64,000 nt of DNA from Pycnopodia helianthoides (Eukaryota > Echinodermata > Asteroidea > Forcipulatida > Asteriidae), in NCBI GenBank assembly GCA_032158295.1, contig JASTWB010000024.1, positions 124,001 to 188,000 on the forward strand, given 5' to 3'. Under the pieces are notes generated by a model, which was not told the origin of the DNA, made no database searches, and was given only the letters and a program-made list of their open reading frames with translations. Numbering within the stretch: the stretch's first letter is position 1; the number at the start of each line of letters is the position of its first letter. The position numbers and the translations under genes were made by a program. Of this stretch, positions 21,915 through 33,735 are shown in pieces.

Positions 21915-24480
21915 GAATAAAAGTCCAAGTATGCGCAGCAACCCTCCAATGGCCTACAGGTCTGCAACCAATAGACCTAAACACTTTGTCCTTAATTACT
22001 CGTTCATTTGTTAGCAAAAACAGGTGAAATCATTTAAGTTATATCCTCAGACAGGCTCAATTCCGAATCCCTGTTATAAAACACTTTCTACATAAATTTT
22101 ATAAGGCAGTATAAAAAAATAAATAAACAGAAATAAAGACTATTTTTCCCTCGCTTAGACCGTGTCGGCCTGGCCACTCGCTAGGGAACGAAGCTCTGCA
22201 GGCCCCCATCAACTTGCGCCTCCGAAGCCTCCAACTCCATACTTAGCAGTACTTCCCCTTTGCTCTCGCGCCACACAGGCAACGGGATCGGCGCTCCGCC
22301 GGCCCCATGAGGTTGCACCTCATAATGCCTCCAACTCCAATACTTTCCCGCCTTGCCCGTACTTTTTTTTCTGAGAGCGTGCGCAGCCAAAATTTCGCCG
22401 TGCCACACGGGAAATTGTTTCCTGCCCAGTGAAACACCTATCCGAGAAATATTTTTCCAATTCCGATTTTTTTTTTTTTTTTTTTTTGCTTAGCACTGCA
22501 ACTTTGGGCTCTCGCGCTGCTGGGGCCCGCAACACAAGTAACCACTTCCCCGGTATGCCTGCTTTATCCTACTACTTGCGCTCGGGACTCGATCGGCCTG
22601 GACAGTTGGTGGGGACAGGAGCTCCGCCGGCCCCCATCAAATTGCGCATCCGAATGCCTCCAACTCTGTACTTTCCCGTCTTCCGGGAAAGCTCATTATA
22701 GGCATCCATGCAAGAGTCCCGCCGGGGCCATTGACCCACGTAGGCACTCGCCCTGTGTGCCTGCTCCATCCTGCTTGCGCTTGGGACCTGTTCTGCTAGA
22801 CCACCGTTGGTGCGGATCGGCCCTCCGCCGCACAGTGGGCCAGGCCGAGACCAAAGTGCGCCAAAAAGGGTAAAACGTGACCCTGCTTGTTTCAATTTTT
22901 TCAACACTTTTGAGGTTGCTTATACCCCATCGGACCATTTTATGGGAAAATTTAGCAAAACAAATATATATCGACCTGCATGACCTCCTTAAAGGTATGC
23001 AAACCCATGGAAATTGGCCATAACATGTGAATAGTTGCAGAAATCTTCATAAAACAAAATTAGACACTTTGCATTGAGCTATGGAGCTAAAATTTCACTT
23101 AGCTCTAGTTTATAGATCATATTTGAAGGAAATTAATTAAGTTCTTATTTTTGTTGAAGTTTTCTATGAATAATTACTGATAATTGTGTCAAAATTGACA
23201 TGAAATTTACGTTTTCCGTGTTCAGCAATACTGAAACTAAGGATTGCCGTCAATTGCTGCCTAAAGACTATTAATTTCTAATAGAGCAACTTTTTCGCAT
23301 CATTTTGGTACCACATTTAGCTGCGACAACCTGCGGCACACTATTTTAGAGCAGTTTTTCTGAAGCGATCACTGTACGTTTTCGCTCCTTTTCTGACCTC
23401 CGTGGCGCGCTCCACTGAGAAATATAGTCGTTTTTCTTAGTGAAGCGCGCCGCATGTAATATTGAGTTCAGAAAAGGGGCGAAAACGTACAGTGATCGCT
23501 ACAGAAAAACTGCTCTAAAATCGTGTATCGCCGGCCCCAATGAGCTTGGGCCTTCCAATGCATCCAACTCCGTACTTTCCGTCTTCCGGTAGAGCTCATT
23601 TGGCATCCATGCAAGGGTCCCGCCGGGGCCCTTGATCCGATCGGCTGTGCTCGTTGGTGGTGAACGGAGCTCCGCCAGCCCCCGTCAATTTGAGCCTACG
23701 ACGGGAAAGTACCGATTTTGAGGCATTCGGAAGCGCAACTTGATTGGGGCCGGCGCGGAGCAGTGAGTGCAAACGTAAAACCAATGTATTAATGCCAACC
23801 TCGAGCCAACATTGGTCCTACGTCGGAAGCCAACAAAATGCCAATATTGCTTTCCCAATAATAAGCAACATTGGCTCAACATTGAGTGCCTGTGTAAAGC
23901 CAACGTGATAATACCGACCTAATAACCAACGTTGGCTCAACCAAAGCAATATAAAATGTATCGAACGTTTTGATTTTATAGTTCAACGTGGCCTACAAAA
24001 CAAATATGGTTTTAAATTTTCCAGATAAGTAGAAAAAAACAAACAATGATACTTACTCTGCAGAATACTGTTGTTTTACTCACCTAAACGTTATGCCGGG
24101 CAACAATGTTGTATCTTCACTGAATGGGACAGCGCCGTCATTTATCTAACAGGGAGCTGCAGTGGGTAGGACTACTTTATACAACTATAAAATCATCGGC
24201 ATCTCTCCTGCGCAACATTATGTAAATGAGTATGTGCGCGCAGTTTGTGACCCTGTGTGCAAATAAATCCAATGTCTAGTCACTCACACCGAGGGAAATA
24301 ATGCAGGCACTCTGCAGGCACTCTGCAGGCACTCTGCAGGCACTCTGCAGGCACTCTGCAGGTACTCTGCTGGCACTATGCAGGCACTATGCAGGCACTA
24401 TGCAGGTACTATGCTGGCACTATGCAGGCACTACCCAGGCACAGGCTGCATTGTATTATGGCAAGATTACTTTCAGTTCC
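21915..24480. repeat. GC-rich duplicated block, copy 2
   Basis: Direct copy of 14.14-16.70 kb, about 7.8 kb downstream. An insertion at about 22.87-23.52 kb, absent from copy 1, holds inverted arms (TCTGAAGCGATCACTGTACG near 23.36 kb; CGTACAGTGATCGCTACAGA near 23.485 kb). The CCAATGTT zone (23.77-23.95 kb) and terminal 11-bp repeats are retained. Confidence 0.8.
24300..24445. repeat. 11-bp tandem repeat GCAGGCACTCT / GCAGGCACTAT
   Basis: About a dozen units. The first half is mainly GCAGGCACTCT and the second GCAGGCACTAT, showing two-step expansion. Confidence 0.9.
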
Positions 24481-24659
24481 AGCAGATTTATTTGATTTAA
24501 TTACCTTATCAGATTTATGCAGCAATTGAGAGTTACCACATTATTGTCGTTGTTTACATTTGACACAGAGTCCACATGTTAACTATGCTTGGTAGGGTTG
24601 TACCAAAATTTGTAAATGAAGTATGTAGGCTTCATTTACACATTTTGATATTAAATGCA

Positions 24660-26000
24660 AAGTAGCTCCAACGTTCAAATAACTTCGGGGAGAGCCATTG
24701 TACTGAAAATAAATAAAACTAATACAAAAAAATCGCATTAAATGTGTCTTAACCTCCATCCGAATAGTTTTCGGTCGATTATATTGTGACCAAATAACCA
24801 CCATTAAACAACGTCATTTACTACGTCAATAAATAAATGCAGTTTTTGCTGGTAATTGGTTACCAACAAATAAAGACGTCAAGTTCCCGCTAGGTGTTCC
24901 TTCACTAAGTTATTAATTTAAGTTGAATGTTGAAGTAATTACATTATTAACATCCGCATTCGAAATATATAATATGAGAGTACACCTGATGATCTCAAGT
25001 TTTACTAATCTGAATAGTTGTCTCAACACATTAATTTCCGACTCAAACATCACTACAATTCTGGTTTTTAAATCGTGTTCAATTTTCTAACTCAACGGTT
25101 TATAACCAGTGTTAATGTAAAGAGCATTTTCGTTAAACATCTAGGCAAGCAACCTCTCTGCGAACCATCTGAGTTTAATAAATATCGCCTGTCCCCGACT
25201 TTCGAAACGACAAGTGGTGTTACTCGTGACGTTGTTTTTTTGTTGGGTTGGAAATCCCCATCAAGCTGATTCGTTTCTGGAAATGCCAATGTTGAGCAAC
25301 TGCAGCACAGTTGGAAATAATCCAATATGTGCTTATGTGCTTGTAGTGTACATGTACGTTCAGAAACCTTTGAAAACTGCTGAACAGGGGTCGGAACGAA
25401 GCTCATTTTACAAAAATCGTTTCGTTTACACCTTATGGCTTCAAACTTTGGGATATAATTTTCAACTGTATACTTTTAAAACGAAATGCTGGTGTAATTG
25501 CCAGTGTTAATTAAGTCAGTGACATTATTTTGTGATTAAGGTACACGACCGATAAGGAGTTTACGCATGTATATGACCAGTTGTGCGTAATGGGTTCGGA
25601 CGTCCACTTTTGCTGGCTGAGAAACATCAATTGCTGTTTGTGTATTTGTATGTTTTGTTTTGTTTTTGTTTTTGTTTTTTTTGGGGGGGGGTTGTTATGC
25701 CTATAGCATCAATAAACATTTAACAAAATAAACACTTACAACATTCTGAATGTGATCAAGCTGATTCGTTTCTGGAAATGCCAATGTTGAGCAACTGCAG
25801 CACAGTTGGAAATAATCCAATATGTGCTTATGTGCTTGTAGTGTACATGTACGTTCAGAAACCTTTGAAAACTGCTGAACATTAAACTTTGACATTTCCG
25901 CTGTCACACATGACTCACACTAAATTGTCAAAATAAGCAATAACCCTCGGAATATTGATTTCCATGTTGCCTTTGTCATATTTTTCTCCTCATGAACACA
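24660..26000. repeat. right arm of large inverted duplication
   Basis: Inverted partner of 10.44-12.585 kb. It contains its own direct repeat: about 100 bp at 25283-25383 recur at 25783-25880. The block 25905-25980 matches both internal repeats of the left arm. Confidence 0.75.
25388..25750. repeat. direct duplication, copy 1 (copy 2 at 27192-27545)
   Basis: The two copies are nearly identical from GGGGTCGGAACGAAGCTCAT to AACACTTACAACATTCTGAA, including a TTTTGGGGGGG run. Their closeness implies a recent event compared with the diverged inverted arms. Confidence 0.9.
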
Positions 26001-26234
26001 ATAACATGTGATAGCACGATTTTTAGATTTGGTTTTGTGGTTTTTTTTATAAACGTCATACGGCAACTTCTTCTATTGCATTTCAGGGTGTGGAATTTAA
26101 CTTAAATGTTTCACGAGAAATGGTTAACTGTTATGTTATCTTTCACATGTACTGAATGAGAAAGCAAATCAATGAAAACTTGTCTTTAGTTCGATATAAA
26201 TTACAATCGATACAAACTCCAAGATCATGAGGTT

Positions 26235-26400
26235 TAGTTGTAGGTCTCGAGACCACTTTTTACTGGTCTTGGTCTTGGTCTTGGTCTCCCTCCTTGAAGT
26301 CTCGGTCTTGGTATCAGTCTCCCTTTGGACTTGTTCTTGGTCTTGGTCCTGGACATGCTGGTCTTTGTCTTGGTCTCGGGTGTACAGGTCTTGACTACAA
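26235..26400. repeat. GGTCTT/GGTCTC minisatellite
   Basis: Degenerate hexamer repeat (TTGGTCTTGGTCTTGGTC and variants). It gives a low-complexity Arg/Pro/Lys/Thr ORF on the minus strand that is not a gene. Confidence 0.85.
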
Positions 26401-27191
26401 CACTGGTTTTAAACAAAAAGGCCATACGGGGTAAACTGTATCTTCTCGTCCCGTTCCGACCCCTGTGAGTCCAAGAGAACTCTGCATTTTTTTTATTTAT
26501 TTATTTTTTTTTTAGCCGAGTTGTTGCTGCACGGAGATTGCGATTCCGAAAAGTTCTCCACAAAAACGCTGGCCCAAATTGGAAATATTATCGACCAAGC
26601 ATGGCACTAAATTATCGACAGCCATCCGGCACTGTTTACTTGGACAAAACGCTCGGCCACGACACGCCTATCGGGTTAATGCTGTAATTTAGTTGATAAT
26701 ATGGAGCGAATCATCATTTCCCCATCCTTGTAGTTCGAAGAATTTACATTGTTGAGGGCTAGGCTGGTGTATACTCGCAAAAAACTATGTTGGCTAACCA
26801 TTTAGAGAATTTGAGAAGACATCGGCTTCTATTTTTGAGAAGTACGGTCTTAAACATGGCATAAACCACACATTTTACGTTGGTAGACGCAATCTTTATA
26901 AAGTGGCATTTTTTTAATTGTTTTTATTGTTTGTTTTTTTTATTTTAAGGCGCAAATTTTGCATGGTTCCTCGCATTGTTTTATACTTGCGCAGGATAGC
27001 TCGGGCGCAAACTTTGAACACTGTGCGATTTTTTATTGTTCACCCATCATTCTCACCACATACTTGCCTCAAAATATGCATTTTTATTTAATTGTTTTTC
27101 AAATTCGACTAGATTTCTTTTGAAGAACTTTCAGTATAGTGTTTAATATGTGTACAACTAACAAAGAATATCTTTAAAAATAGACCCTCTG
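26401..27191. other. no gene seen
   Basis: No ORF with family resemblance. Mixed AT-rich sequence with T runs. Confidence 0.45.
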
Positions 27192-27545
27192 GGGTCGGAA
27201 CGAAGCTCATTTTACAAAAATCGTTTCGTTTACACCGTATGGCTTAAAACTTTGGTATATAATTTTCAACTGTATACTTTTAAAACGAAATGCTGGTGTA
27301 ATTGCCAGTGTAAATTAAGTCAGTGACATTATTTTGTGATTAAGGTACACGACCGATAAGGAGTTTACGCATGTATATGACCAGTTGTGCGTAATGGGTT
27401 CGGACGTCCACTTTTGCTGGCTGAGAAACATCAATTGCTGTTTGTGTATTTGTATGTTTGTTTGTTTTTTTTGGGGGGGGGGTTGTTATGCCTATAGCAT
27501 CAATAAACATTTAACAAATAAACACTTACAACATTCTGAATGTGG

Positions 27546-28460
27546 TCAACTATTAATAAATTTATTTTGATTTAAGAAGCACCAAAGTTGGTCCACACCT
27601 TTATAATTTTAAGAACACATAGTTATATTAGACAGGCATGTAAATTCTTCTCGGGTTATCTTCTCTCATGGGTGGATGATCGGAATGGTGTATGGATGCA
27701 TCCCTCTAAGCACCTCCACACAGTATAGCTGCTACCATGGGATGTACCTGTATTCTTTTCAACCTTAGGCTTGACTGCCATAGTCGGTTGCTCGCTTGGA
27801 CCACTTTGCCACATACCTAGGCGTATTTAAAATGAATCAATCAATGTAAATAAATAGAATGCAAAGACCCCCAAAAGGTCAACCAAGTATTATTTCCAAT
27901 GGTCCTGAAAGTGCACAAAATGAGTATAACAGCCTTAAATGCAGCGGAAAATCTAATAACACATGACACTATCTGTTTTGTATTAATCCTACACTTTACA
28001 GTCTTGAAGTCATTGCATGTTCATGTTTCCATGGATGAAATGTCATACAAATCAAATTGGAAAATCGACACTCTGCTCAAACACCATAGCAATAAGGCAA
28101 AACAATACATTTTTCCCCCAAAATGGCCGCCCGCTACATTTTTTCCGTGTTACTACAATTCTTACCCGATAAGTTTGAAAGGAAAACCCATTTGATATGA
28201 AAAAGTTTGCTCTGGTATTTATGTTGTCGTCGTTATTTCTGCTGATGTTCGGACCATGTCAAATTAGAAAATAACAAATGTTTTTGAAGAAACAAAAGCC
28301 TAAAAATATAAAGGGGTCAATATAAAACTCTAACACAGACTATTGTTGTTCTTTTCCTGTGCATTTTTTGCACAAGGTCCTTTTCAATTTCTGTCTATAC
28401 ATTTCTTCTATCCGTTTATTTATATCGAAGATGGTTTGTTTAAAACCTTAAATGTTCTGA
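27546..28460. other. no gene seen
   Basis: A 98-codon ORF at 27899-28195 (plus) has no recognisable domain and no convincing coding context. Nothing else stands out. Confidence 0.4.
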
Positions 28461-28468
28461 CGTGCTGC

Positions 28469-28925
28469 TACGGAGCCCCTAAGGGGACAGGTAAAACAAA
28501 ATTGAAAAGTTTTCATTCGTTCCCTCGAATTAGTATTTCGTTCCCTCGAAATATTATTTCGTTCCCTCGAAATCATTTCGTTACCTCGAAATCATTTCGT
28601 TCCCTCGAAATGTTATTTCGTTCCCTCGAAATGTTATTTCGTTCCCTCGAAATGTTATTTCGTTCCCTCGAAATGTTATTTCGTTCCCTCGAAATGTTAT
28701 TTCGTTCCCTCGAAATGTTATTTCGTTCCCTCGAAATGTTATTTCGTTCCCTCGAAATATTATTTCGTTCCCTCGAATTATTATTTCGAGGAACGAAATA
28801 GATTATTTCGAGGGAACAAAATAACATTTCGAGAGAACGAAATAACATTCGAGGGAACGAAATAGTATTTCGAGGGAACGAAATATATTTATTTCCTTCG
28901 AACGAAATAATTTAGCTGGTACGGA
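28469..28925. mobile_element. TTTCGTTCCCTCGAAAT repeat element, copy 2
   Basis: The left end is CTACGGAGCCCCTAAGGGGA followed by about 15 repeats in a 17-bp register, eight nearly perfect (CGAAATGTTATTTCGTTCC). The inverted orientation (GAGGGAACGAAATA) follows to the right end. Confidence 0.85.
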
Positions 28926-28929
28926 GTCC

Positions 28930-29380
28930 TTGATATGCCAAGAGAATTCTGGAATATTAAAGCCATTATGTTAGTGTGTAATTTCCAAATTCTCTTACAA
29001 CTACATCATGTTTTACTTCAATGACTTTCTTAACTAAGCGAAGCAAATACTACAACGCCCGGCAGAATGTTTGACAGCCCTTTTGTTTCCAGGAATTCAT
29101 CTTGTCTTTAACCCTATTAGATTGTTTTACAGTTTTTTCTTTGTACAATGAAAACTTAAGCCTTAAAATAATTTCATTATTAACCCTTTACTTCTCACTT
29201 TACCTGAGACTATAATAAAACCTAAATTCCATTATTAAGAAAACAACCTGAACCCCCCGAAGAAAAAACAAACAATCAACAACAACAACAACAAAACATA
29301 GAAACATAGAACAAATTAAAATGCTGTTTGTTTTACGGTGATCTCGTAATGATACTTGGAAATTAAACGGCATATCATGG
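28930..29380. other. no gene seen
   Basis: AT-rich interval between two TTTCG elements, with a short AACAACAAC microsatellite near 29278. No feature supported. Confidence 0.45.
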
Positions 29381-29383
29381 CCT

Positions 29384-29757
29384 CCGTAGCCGCTAAAATA
29401 ATATATTATTTCGTTCCCTCGAAATGTTATTTCGTTCCCTCGAAATAATATTTCGTTCCCACGAAATAACTTATTTCGTTCCCTCGAAATGTTATTTCGT
29501 TCCCTCGAATTAACATTTCGAGGGAACGAAATGATTTCGAGGGAACGAATTAATATTTCGTGGTAAAGAAATGATTTTGAGGGAACGAAATACTATTTCG
29601 TGGGAACGAAATACTATTTCGTGGGAACGAAATAATATTTCGAGGGAACGAAATACTAATTCGAGGGAACGAAATAATATTTCGAGGGAACGAAATAATA
29701 TTGGATTTTTTTTTAACCTTTTATTTTTTTTTCTACCTGTCCCTTTAGGGGCTCCGT
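29384..29757. mobile_element. TTTCGTTCCCTCGAAAT repeat element, copy 3 (inverted)
   Basis: Repeats run in one orientation to about 29510 and then in the other, so the whole element is a large palindrome. The right end is the reverse complement of the shared terminal block (GTCCCTTTAGGGGCTCCGTA). Confidence 0.85.
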
Positions 29758-29764
29758 AGTATAC

Positions 29765-30200
29765 TTTGTTTGAGTGGTTGCTCAAATCAAAGTCAATTGT
29801 GCAATGTGAGAATTTGTCCGCCATTTTTGGGAGTAAAAATCTTGACCCTCATAAGTGGTGGAGCGTTTTGTTTCGCGAAAGTTATCAAAAGCGAAGCATT
29901 TCTAAGGCACGTTTGTGTGGATCATTATATTCTACTTTTTAAACATCTTTCCGACCGTGTTAATTATACATCAAACGCTTGTTATAGCCCAAAAGCGCAC
30001 AACAGCGCCCAACCCGAAGGCATCGTGTTCCTCATGTAGCCCAGAGCTAAACACAGCCCCAATCTTGAACTTTAATCTAGCCCCCGTAACTAAATGTTGG
30101 AGCCCCACTCATGTACCTTAAAGTAGCCTGCGACGAGAATTAGATCCTGGGAAACAATATTGTAAATCACAGAGATTCAAACAGCAACATGAATGAAATA
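29765..30200. other. no gene seen
   Basis: Overlapping short plus-strand ORFs without family resemblance. If Ig gene A has a transmembrane exon, it would lie here or at lower coordinates, but I could not find it. Confidence 0.35.
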
Positions 30201-30210
30201 TGTAACTCGC

Positions 30211-32351
30211 CTTGTGCTGTTTTCAAATCCGTCGATTCCACATTTTTCATGAAGTTTGTTTCTGTCGTTGATAAAGGTTGAGCTGGAAACAGACATTTTA
30301 AATGAATCACTATCATCACAAACAAACATCCTTTGAACTCAACCACTTCAAAGAAGAGAAACAAAATAACTTTGCATTTTGCATCTATCATTACGAACAC
30401 ACTTTCCGTCCGATGCCTTAACTGCAAAAGGAAACGAAATTAAAACTGAACTCACAAGCAAGGACACTTTCAGTTGTTGTAGTTGCTGCTGGTTTAGTTT
30501 TAATTGATACAAGAAATTAAAAATAACGATATATAACAGGAACAAGTATATTTTTAATACAAGCAATTATGTTTGTTTAAAAGATGCAAAATATTGTCCT
30601 TGAAATTTGTATAATTTTCATGAGACATACAGCCGATCCGATAATCCAGCTTGTTTTAGATAACATGAAATTACTTTGCAAACTTACATGCAGGGACAAT
30701 TGCCGTATAATTGTAGCTCGACTGGTTGTAGAAGGAGTCATCACATGAACATCACATTGGTATATTCCTTCGTCGTTTAAGTTCACGTTTAGAATTGTAA
30801 GATTACAGCTTGTCTCGCCCTGATGAAGCACGTACTTTCCCGCCTGGTCCACCTCGCCCACTGTAATGCACGACTGCAACATGGTGTTGTTAAGTGACCA
30901 CTTATAGGTGAAATTTCTCTTATCAGTTGTGCCGCTGTCGATCACAGAGCACGGTAAGGTAACATTCTCCCCTTCTCCCGGACTAAGATTTCTTTCAGTC
31001 TGAACACCAAAATTGGCTTTGATAAACATCGAATAAATAATGACATTTTTATTTACAGACCAAACTATTTTTCAAATTTTACGTTGTTGTCACTAATACC
31101 ATGAAAGGTGGTAGGAAACGTGACATATTGTTTAAAGTGTTCTCTAAAACTACCTACACGCTACATTTTACCCTTCTTGAAGGTATGTAGCGTTTCAGTA
31201 GTATTTCAAAATATCTAGGCTTTTCCTCATAAAACACTGTGATGCTGACAGTGAAATGTTACCGCATGGATACCGAGGCATGTATCCATGCGGTAACATT
31301 TCACTGTCAGCATCACAGTGTTTTATGAGGAAAAGCCTGGATATTTTTAAATACTACTGAAACGCTACATACCTTCAAGAAGGGTAAAATGTAGCGTGTA
31401 GGTAGTTTTAGAGAACACTAATGATAAGAGCAGGCTTACACCAATACTTAAAAACTAGATTAACATGAAAGCCTTAATACAAAACTTCAGCCTTCATTGT
31501 GATGGCAGGGCCTAACGAAATGTGTATAATGCTCATTGTTGTGGAAGGGTAAATAAAGAACAAAAGTTGAAATTTTCAATCAGTAACAGTTCTTAAAAAA
31601 TTGCAAAATTTAGTAAATTTGTCAGATGATTGTTTCCTTATCAAGCAATATATCTGTATGTAAACTTGGGCCTAAAGACAAGCATAGGCATCCTTGTTTT
31701 TGCACCATTCGAAAATGAAAATGTGATAAGTTAATAGTTTAACATTATTAAAGGTTCCATTATCGTAAATTGCAACCATTTTGATGTAACACTTACCCTT
31801 TTTCACTCTAACTTCTGTTTCATTTGCATGGAGGTTCGGTCCAAACACCATACATTGAACCACGGCATTATCTGAAAGACCTATATTCAATATTGTTAGA
31901 CTTCCATTGTCTTCATTCAATTTCACAGTCTTGTTTTTGAACAGTGCCAATTCAAGACAATCTGCAAAAACAAACTCAATAATTGAACAATACTGCAAAG
32001 TCAGTTCACACCAGGTGAACATTAATTATAATAATTTTGTTTTATACCGTTTTTGTCTTCGGCACTACATCCAAATATTTTTTTTTTCAAGAAATACTTA
32101 TATATTAATATGAATATTTTGCACACAAAGTTGCGTGTAAGCCGGAAATGTTAAATTCAACCTCCTTGCTCTATGATCCAACGCACAGACTTACTTCGAT
32201 TCAAATACGTGTGCCCACTCTATGAGCGGTAAGCTATCTCTCTTAATATTGACACTGTGGGGTGCCGGGTTTTTTCTTTCTTTGACTCACCTTGACAAAT
32301 GTATCCAATAATTACCAAGATTGTGAACTTCTGGGTAAATCCTCCGGCCAT
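30211..32351 (-). CDS. Ig gene A: multi-exon immunoglobulin-superfamily gene (incomplete)
   Basis: Exon 1 (32351-32291) encodes signal peptide MAGGFTQKFTILVIIGYICQ and ends in phase 1 at GTGAGT. Exon 2 (31961-31797) follows a TTTTTGCAG acceptor in matching phase and encodes the C-terminal half of an Ig domain (GSLTILNIGLSDNAVVQC), ending at GTAAGT. Exon 3 (31016 to 30688 or 30675) is a complete Ig domain: ENVTLPCSV, core YKWSL and LNDEGIYQCDVHV. Two donors are possible: GTAAGT at 30687 in phase 0, or GTAATT at 30674 in phase 1. A possible stalk exon (30282-30211; QPLSTTETNFMKNVESTD) fits the phase 1 choice but needs a GC donor. The N-terminal half of the first Ig domain is missing between exons 1 and 2. 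Ligand and function unknown. Confidence 0.65.
31138..31423. mobile_element. near-perfect fold-back MITE in Ig gene A intron
   Basis: Two arms of about 135 bp, starting AGTGTTCTCTAAAACTACCT, are almost exact inverted copies round a loop of about 15 bp (GATACCGAGGCATGTATC). It lies between the two Ig exons of gene A. High arm identity implies recent insertion. Confidence 0.95.
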
Positions 32352-32563
32352 TGTTTGAATACTTATAGTCAATGTGAAGAGGTTGGTGAATAGCAGCTGC
32401 ACTATGTTAGTTTTGTTTGTAAGACACCAAGTCACTCCACTCTAAATCATGCACACTTGGATTATTGTAACTGGCGGGGTTCGAATGATTATCAGAGATT
32501 TGAATCAAAATGTTATTTATGTAAGAGTTTACATAAAAAATGGCCCTCGTTTGGATTGCCCTT

Positions 32564-32705
32564 TTAACCCTCGGAGAAGCGGGCCCTTTTGTATAACGTG
32601 CGTCCTCCAGGTGGAGGATTTTATCACCAGTCAGTAGGTCAATGACCCCGTCTTGCAAGCTCAAAGCAATTTTAAAACCCTCGGGGAAGCAACGTGGTGA
32701 ATACG
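32564..32705. mobile_element. remnant of the TTAA-type MITE family
   Basis: TTAACCCTCGGAGAAGCGGG at the left, the shared internal block (GTCAATGACCCC, CAAGCTCAAAGCAATTTTAA), then AAAACCCTCGGGGAAGCAAC. The 6.66 kb and 33.56 kb elements carry the same pieces. Confidence 0.7.
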
Positions 32706-32708
32706 CTT

Positions 32709-33060
32709 GTTGATGTAGATTGTGAAGTTAATTACACTTAACACTATATCATTCAATGATTCACCACAAGCAACATGAATGATAGCATCGTTTCAATGTT
32801 CATTCATAAAATGTGAATGAATCATTACGCTTATTCAGAATCAATTCGCTTATTCAGAATTAATTTGCTTTTTCCTGAATCATTTTGCTCAATCGTAACC
32901 ATTTCGCTTATTTGTAACGATTTTGCTCATTCGTAACCATTACACTTGTAGATAAAGATTGTGAAGTTTTGTGAATTACACTTAACACTACATCATCATG
33001 ATTCACCACAAGACACATACATTGATACCATTTCGATGTTCATTTATAAAATGTGTAGGC
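32709..33060. repeat. direct repeat flanking a 20-bp minisatellite
   Basis: About 105 bp (GATTGTGAAG...CATTCATAAAATGTG) occur at 32709-32816 and again at 32955-33055. Between them is a degenerate array of TTCGCTCATTCGTAACCAT-like units. Confidence 0.8.
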
Positions 33061-33550
33061 CTATGCCGTGTACACTTCCAAATCTCGGGCAGGTGTATTT
33101 GTCCGTGCACGGTCCACTTTTACGTAGACGGAGTATTATGATGCCTAGATCGAAGCCAAATAAATAAGTAAAGAACTGTGTCTGTGTTTCACACAGATTT
33201 GGCTTCTCTGATAAGTTTCAGAAAAACTGCAAAAATAGCGCTACTCGAACAAGCTTTTTTACGCCTGTCTGCCCATGGTCTGCCCATGGAGCTATAACAA
33301 GGAGTAGCTCCATGGTCTGCCTAACCCATTCCACTTGATTGAAATGATTCTGAGTAAGCATATTAAATCAGAATAGGCAGTGATTCTAGTAAACCAAATA
33401 ATTCTGACTTCGTAAGCAAGATGATTTTGTGTGTACACAAATCGTTTTGTAAGATCGTTCTATCTCAGGCTATACAAAATTATAATCATGGAGGTAGAAA
33501 TAGACCATGCTATAACTTATAATCAACTTTTGCAAGTGCTCTCTAGTGTT
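33061..33550. other. no gene seen
   Basis: A small hairpin (GGTCTGCCCATGGAGCTA... with TAGCTCCATGGTCTGCC) at about 33279-33322 is the only structure noted. Confidence 0.45.
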
Positions 33551-33555
33551 TAAAA

Positions 33556-33735
33556 CCCTCAGGGAAGCAACGTGGTGAAAAATTTTTCCACATATTCCAA
33601 ATATGGTCATATATTTTTTTTCAATGGGCCAAAAAAGCCACAATTTTCTGATTTTTTTTGGCCCATTGAAAAAAAAAATATGACCATATTTGGAATATGT
33701 GGAGAATGTTTTTCACCACGTTGCTTCCCCGAGGG
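33556..33735. mobile_element. palindromic TTAA-type MITE abutting the viral protease gene
   Basis: Inverted arms (CCCTCAGGGAAGCAACGTGG... and ...CACGTTGCTTCCCCGAGGG) meet at a poly-T/poly-A centre with GGCCCATTGAAAAAAA. The right flank is GGG then TTAA. It lies at the very end of the readable protease frame, so it either truncates the C terminus or sits just past it. Confidence 0.85.

Noticed and set aside
14140..24480. Reading the direct GC-rich blocks as LTRs of one retrovirus-like element
   Set aside because: No gag, protease, integrase, primer-binding site or TG..CA ends were seen, and the only RT between them is of the Penelope type.
28500..28790. Possible CRISPR array
   Set aside because: The 17-bp repeats are near-palindromic with 2-4 bp between them and no unique spacers, in an animal-type genome.
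28573..28848. Open frames with FRSLEMLFRSLEM or RERNNIS repeats
   Set aside because: Produced by the 17-bp DNA repeat, open on both strands; not a repeat protein.
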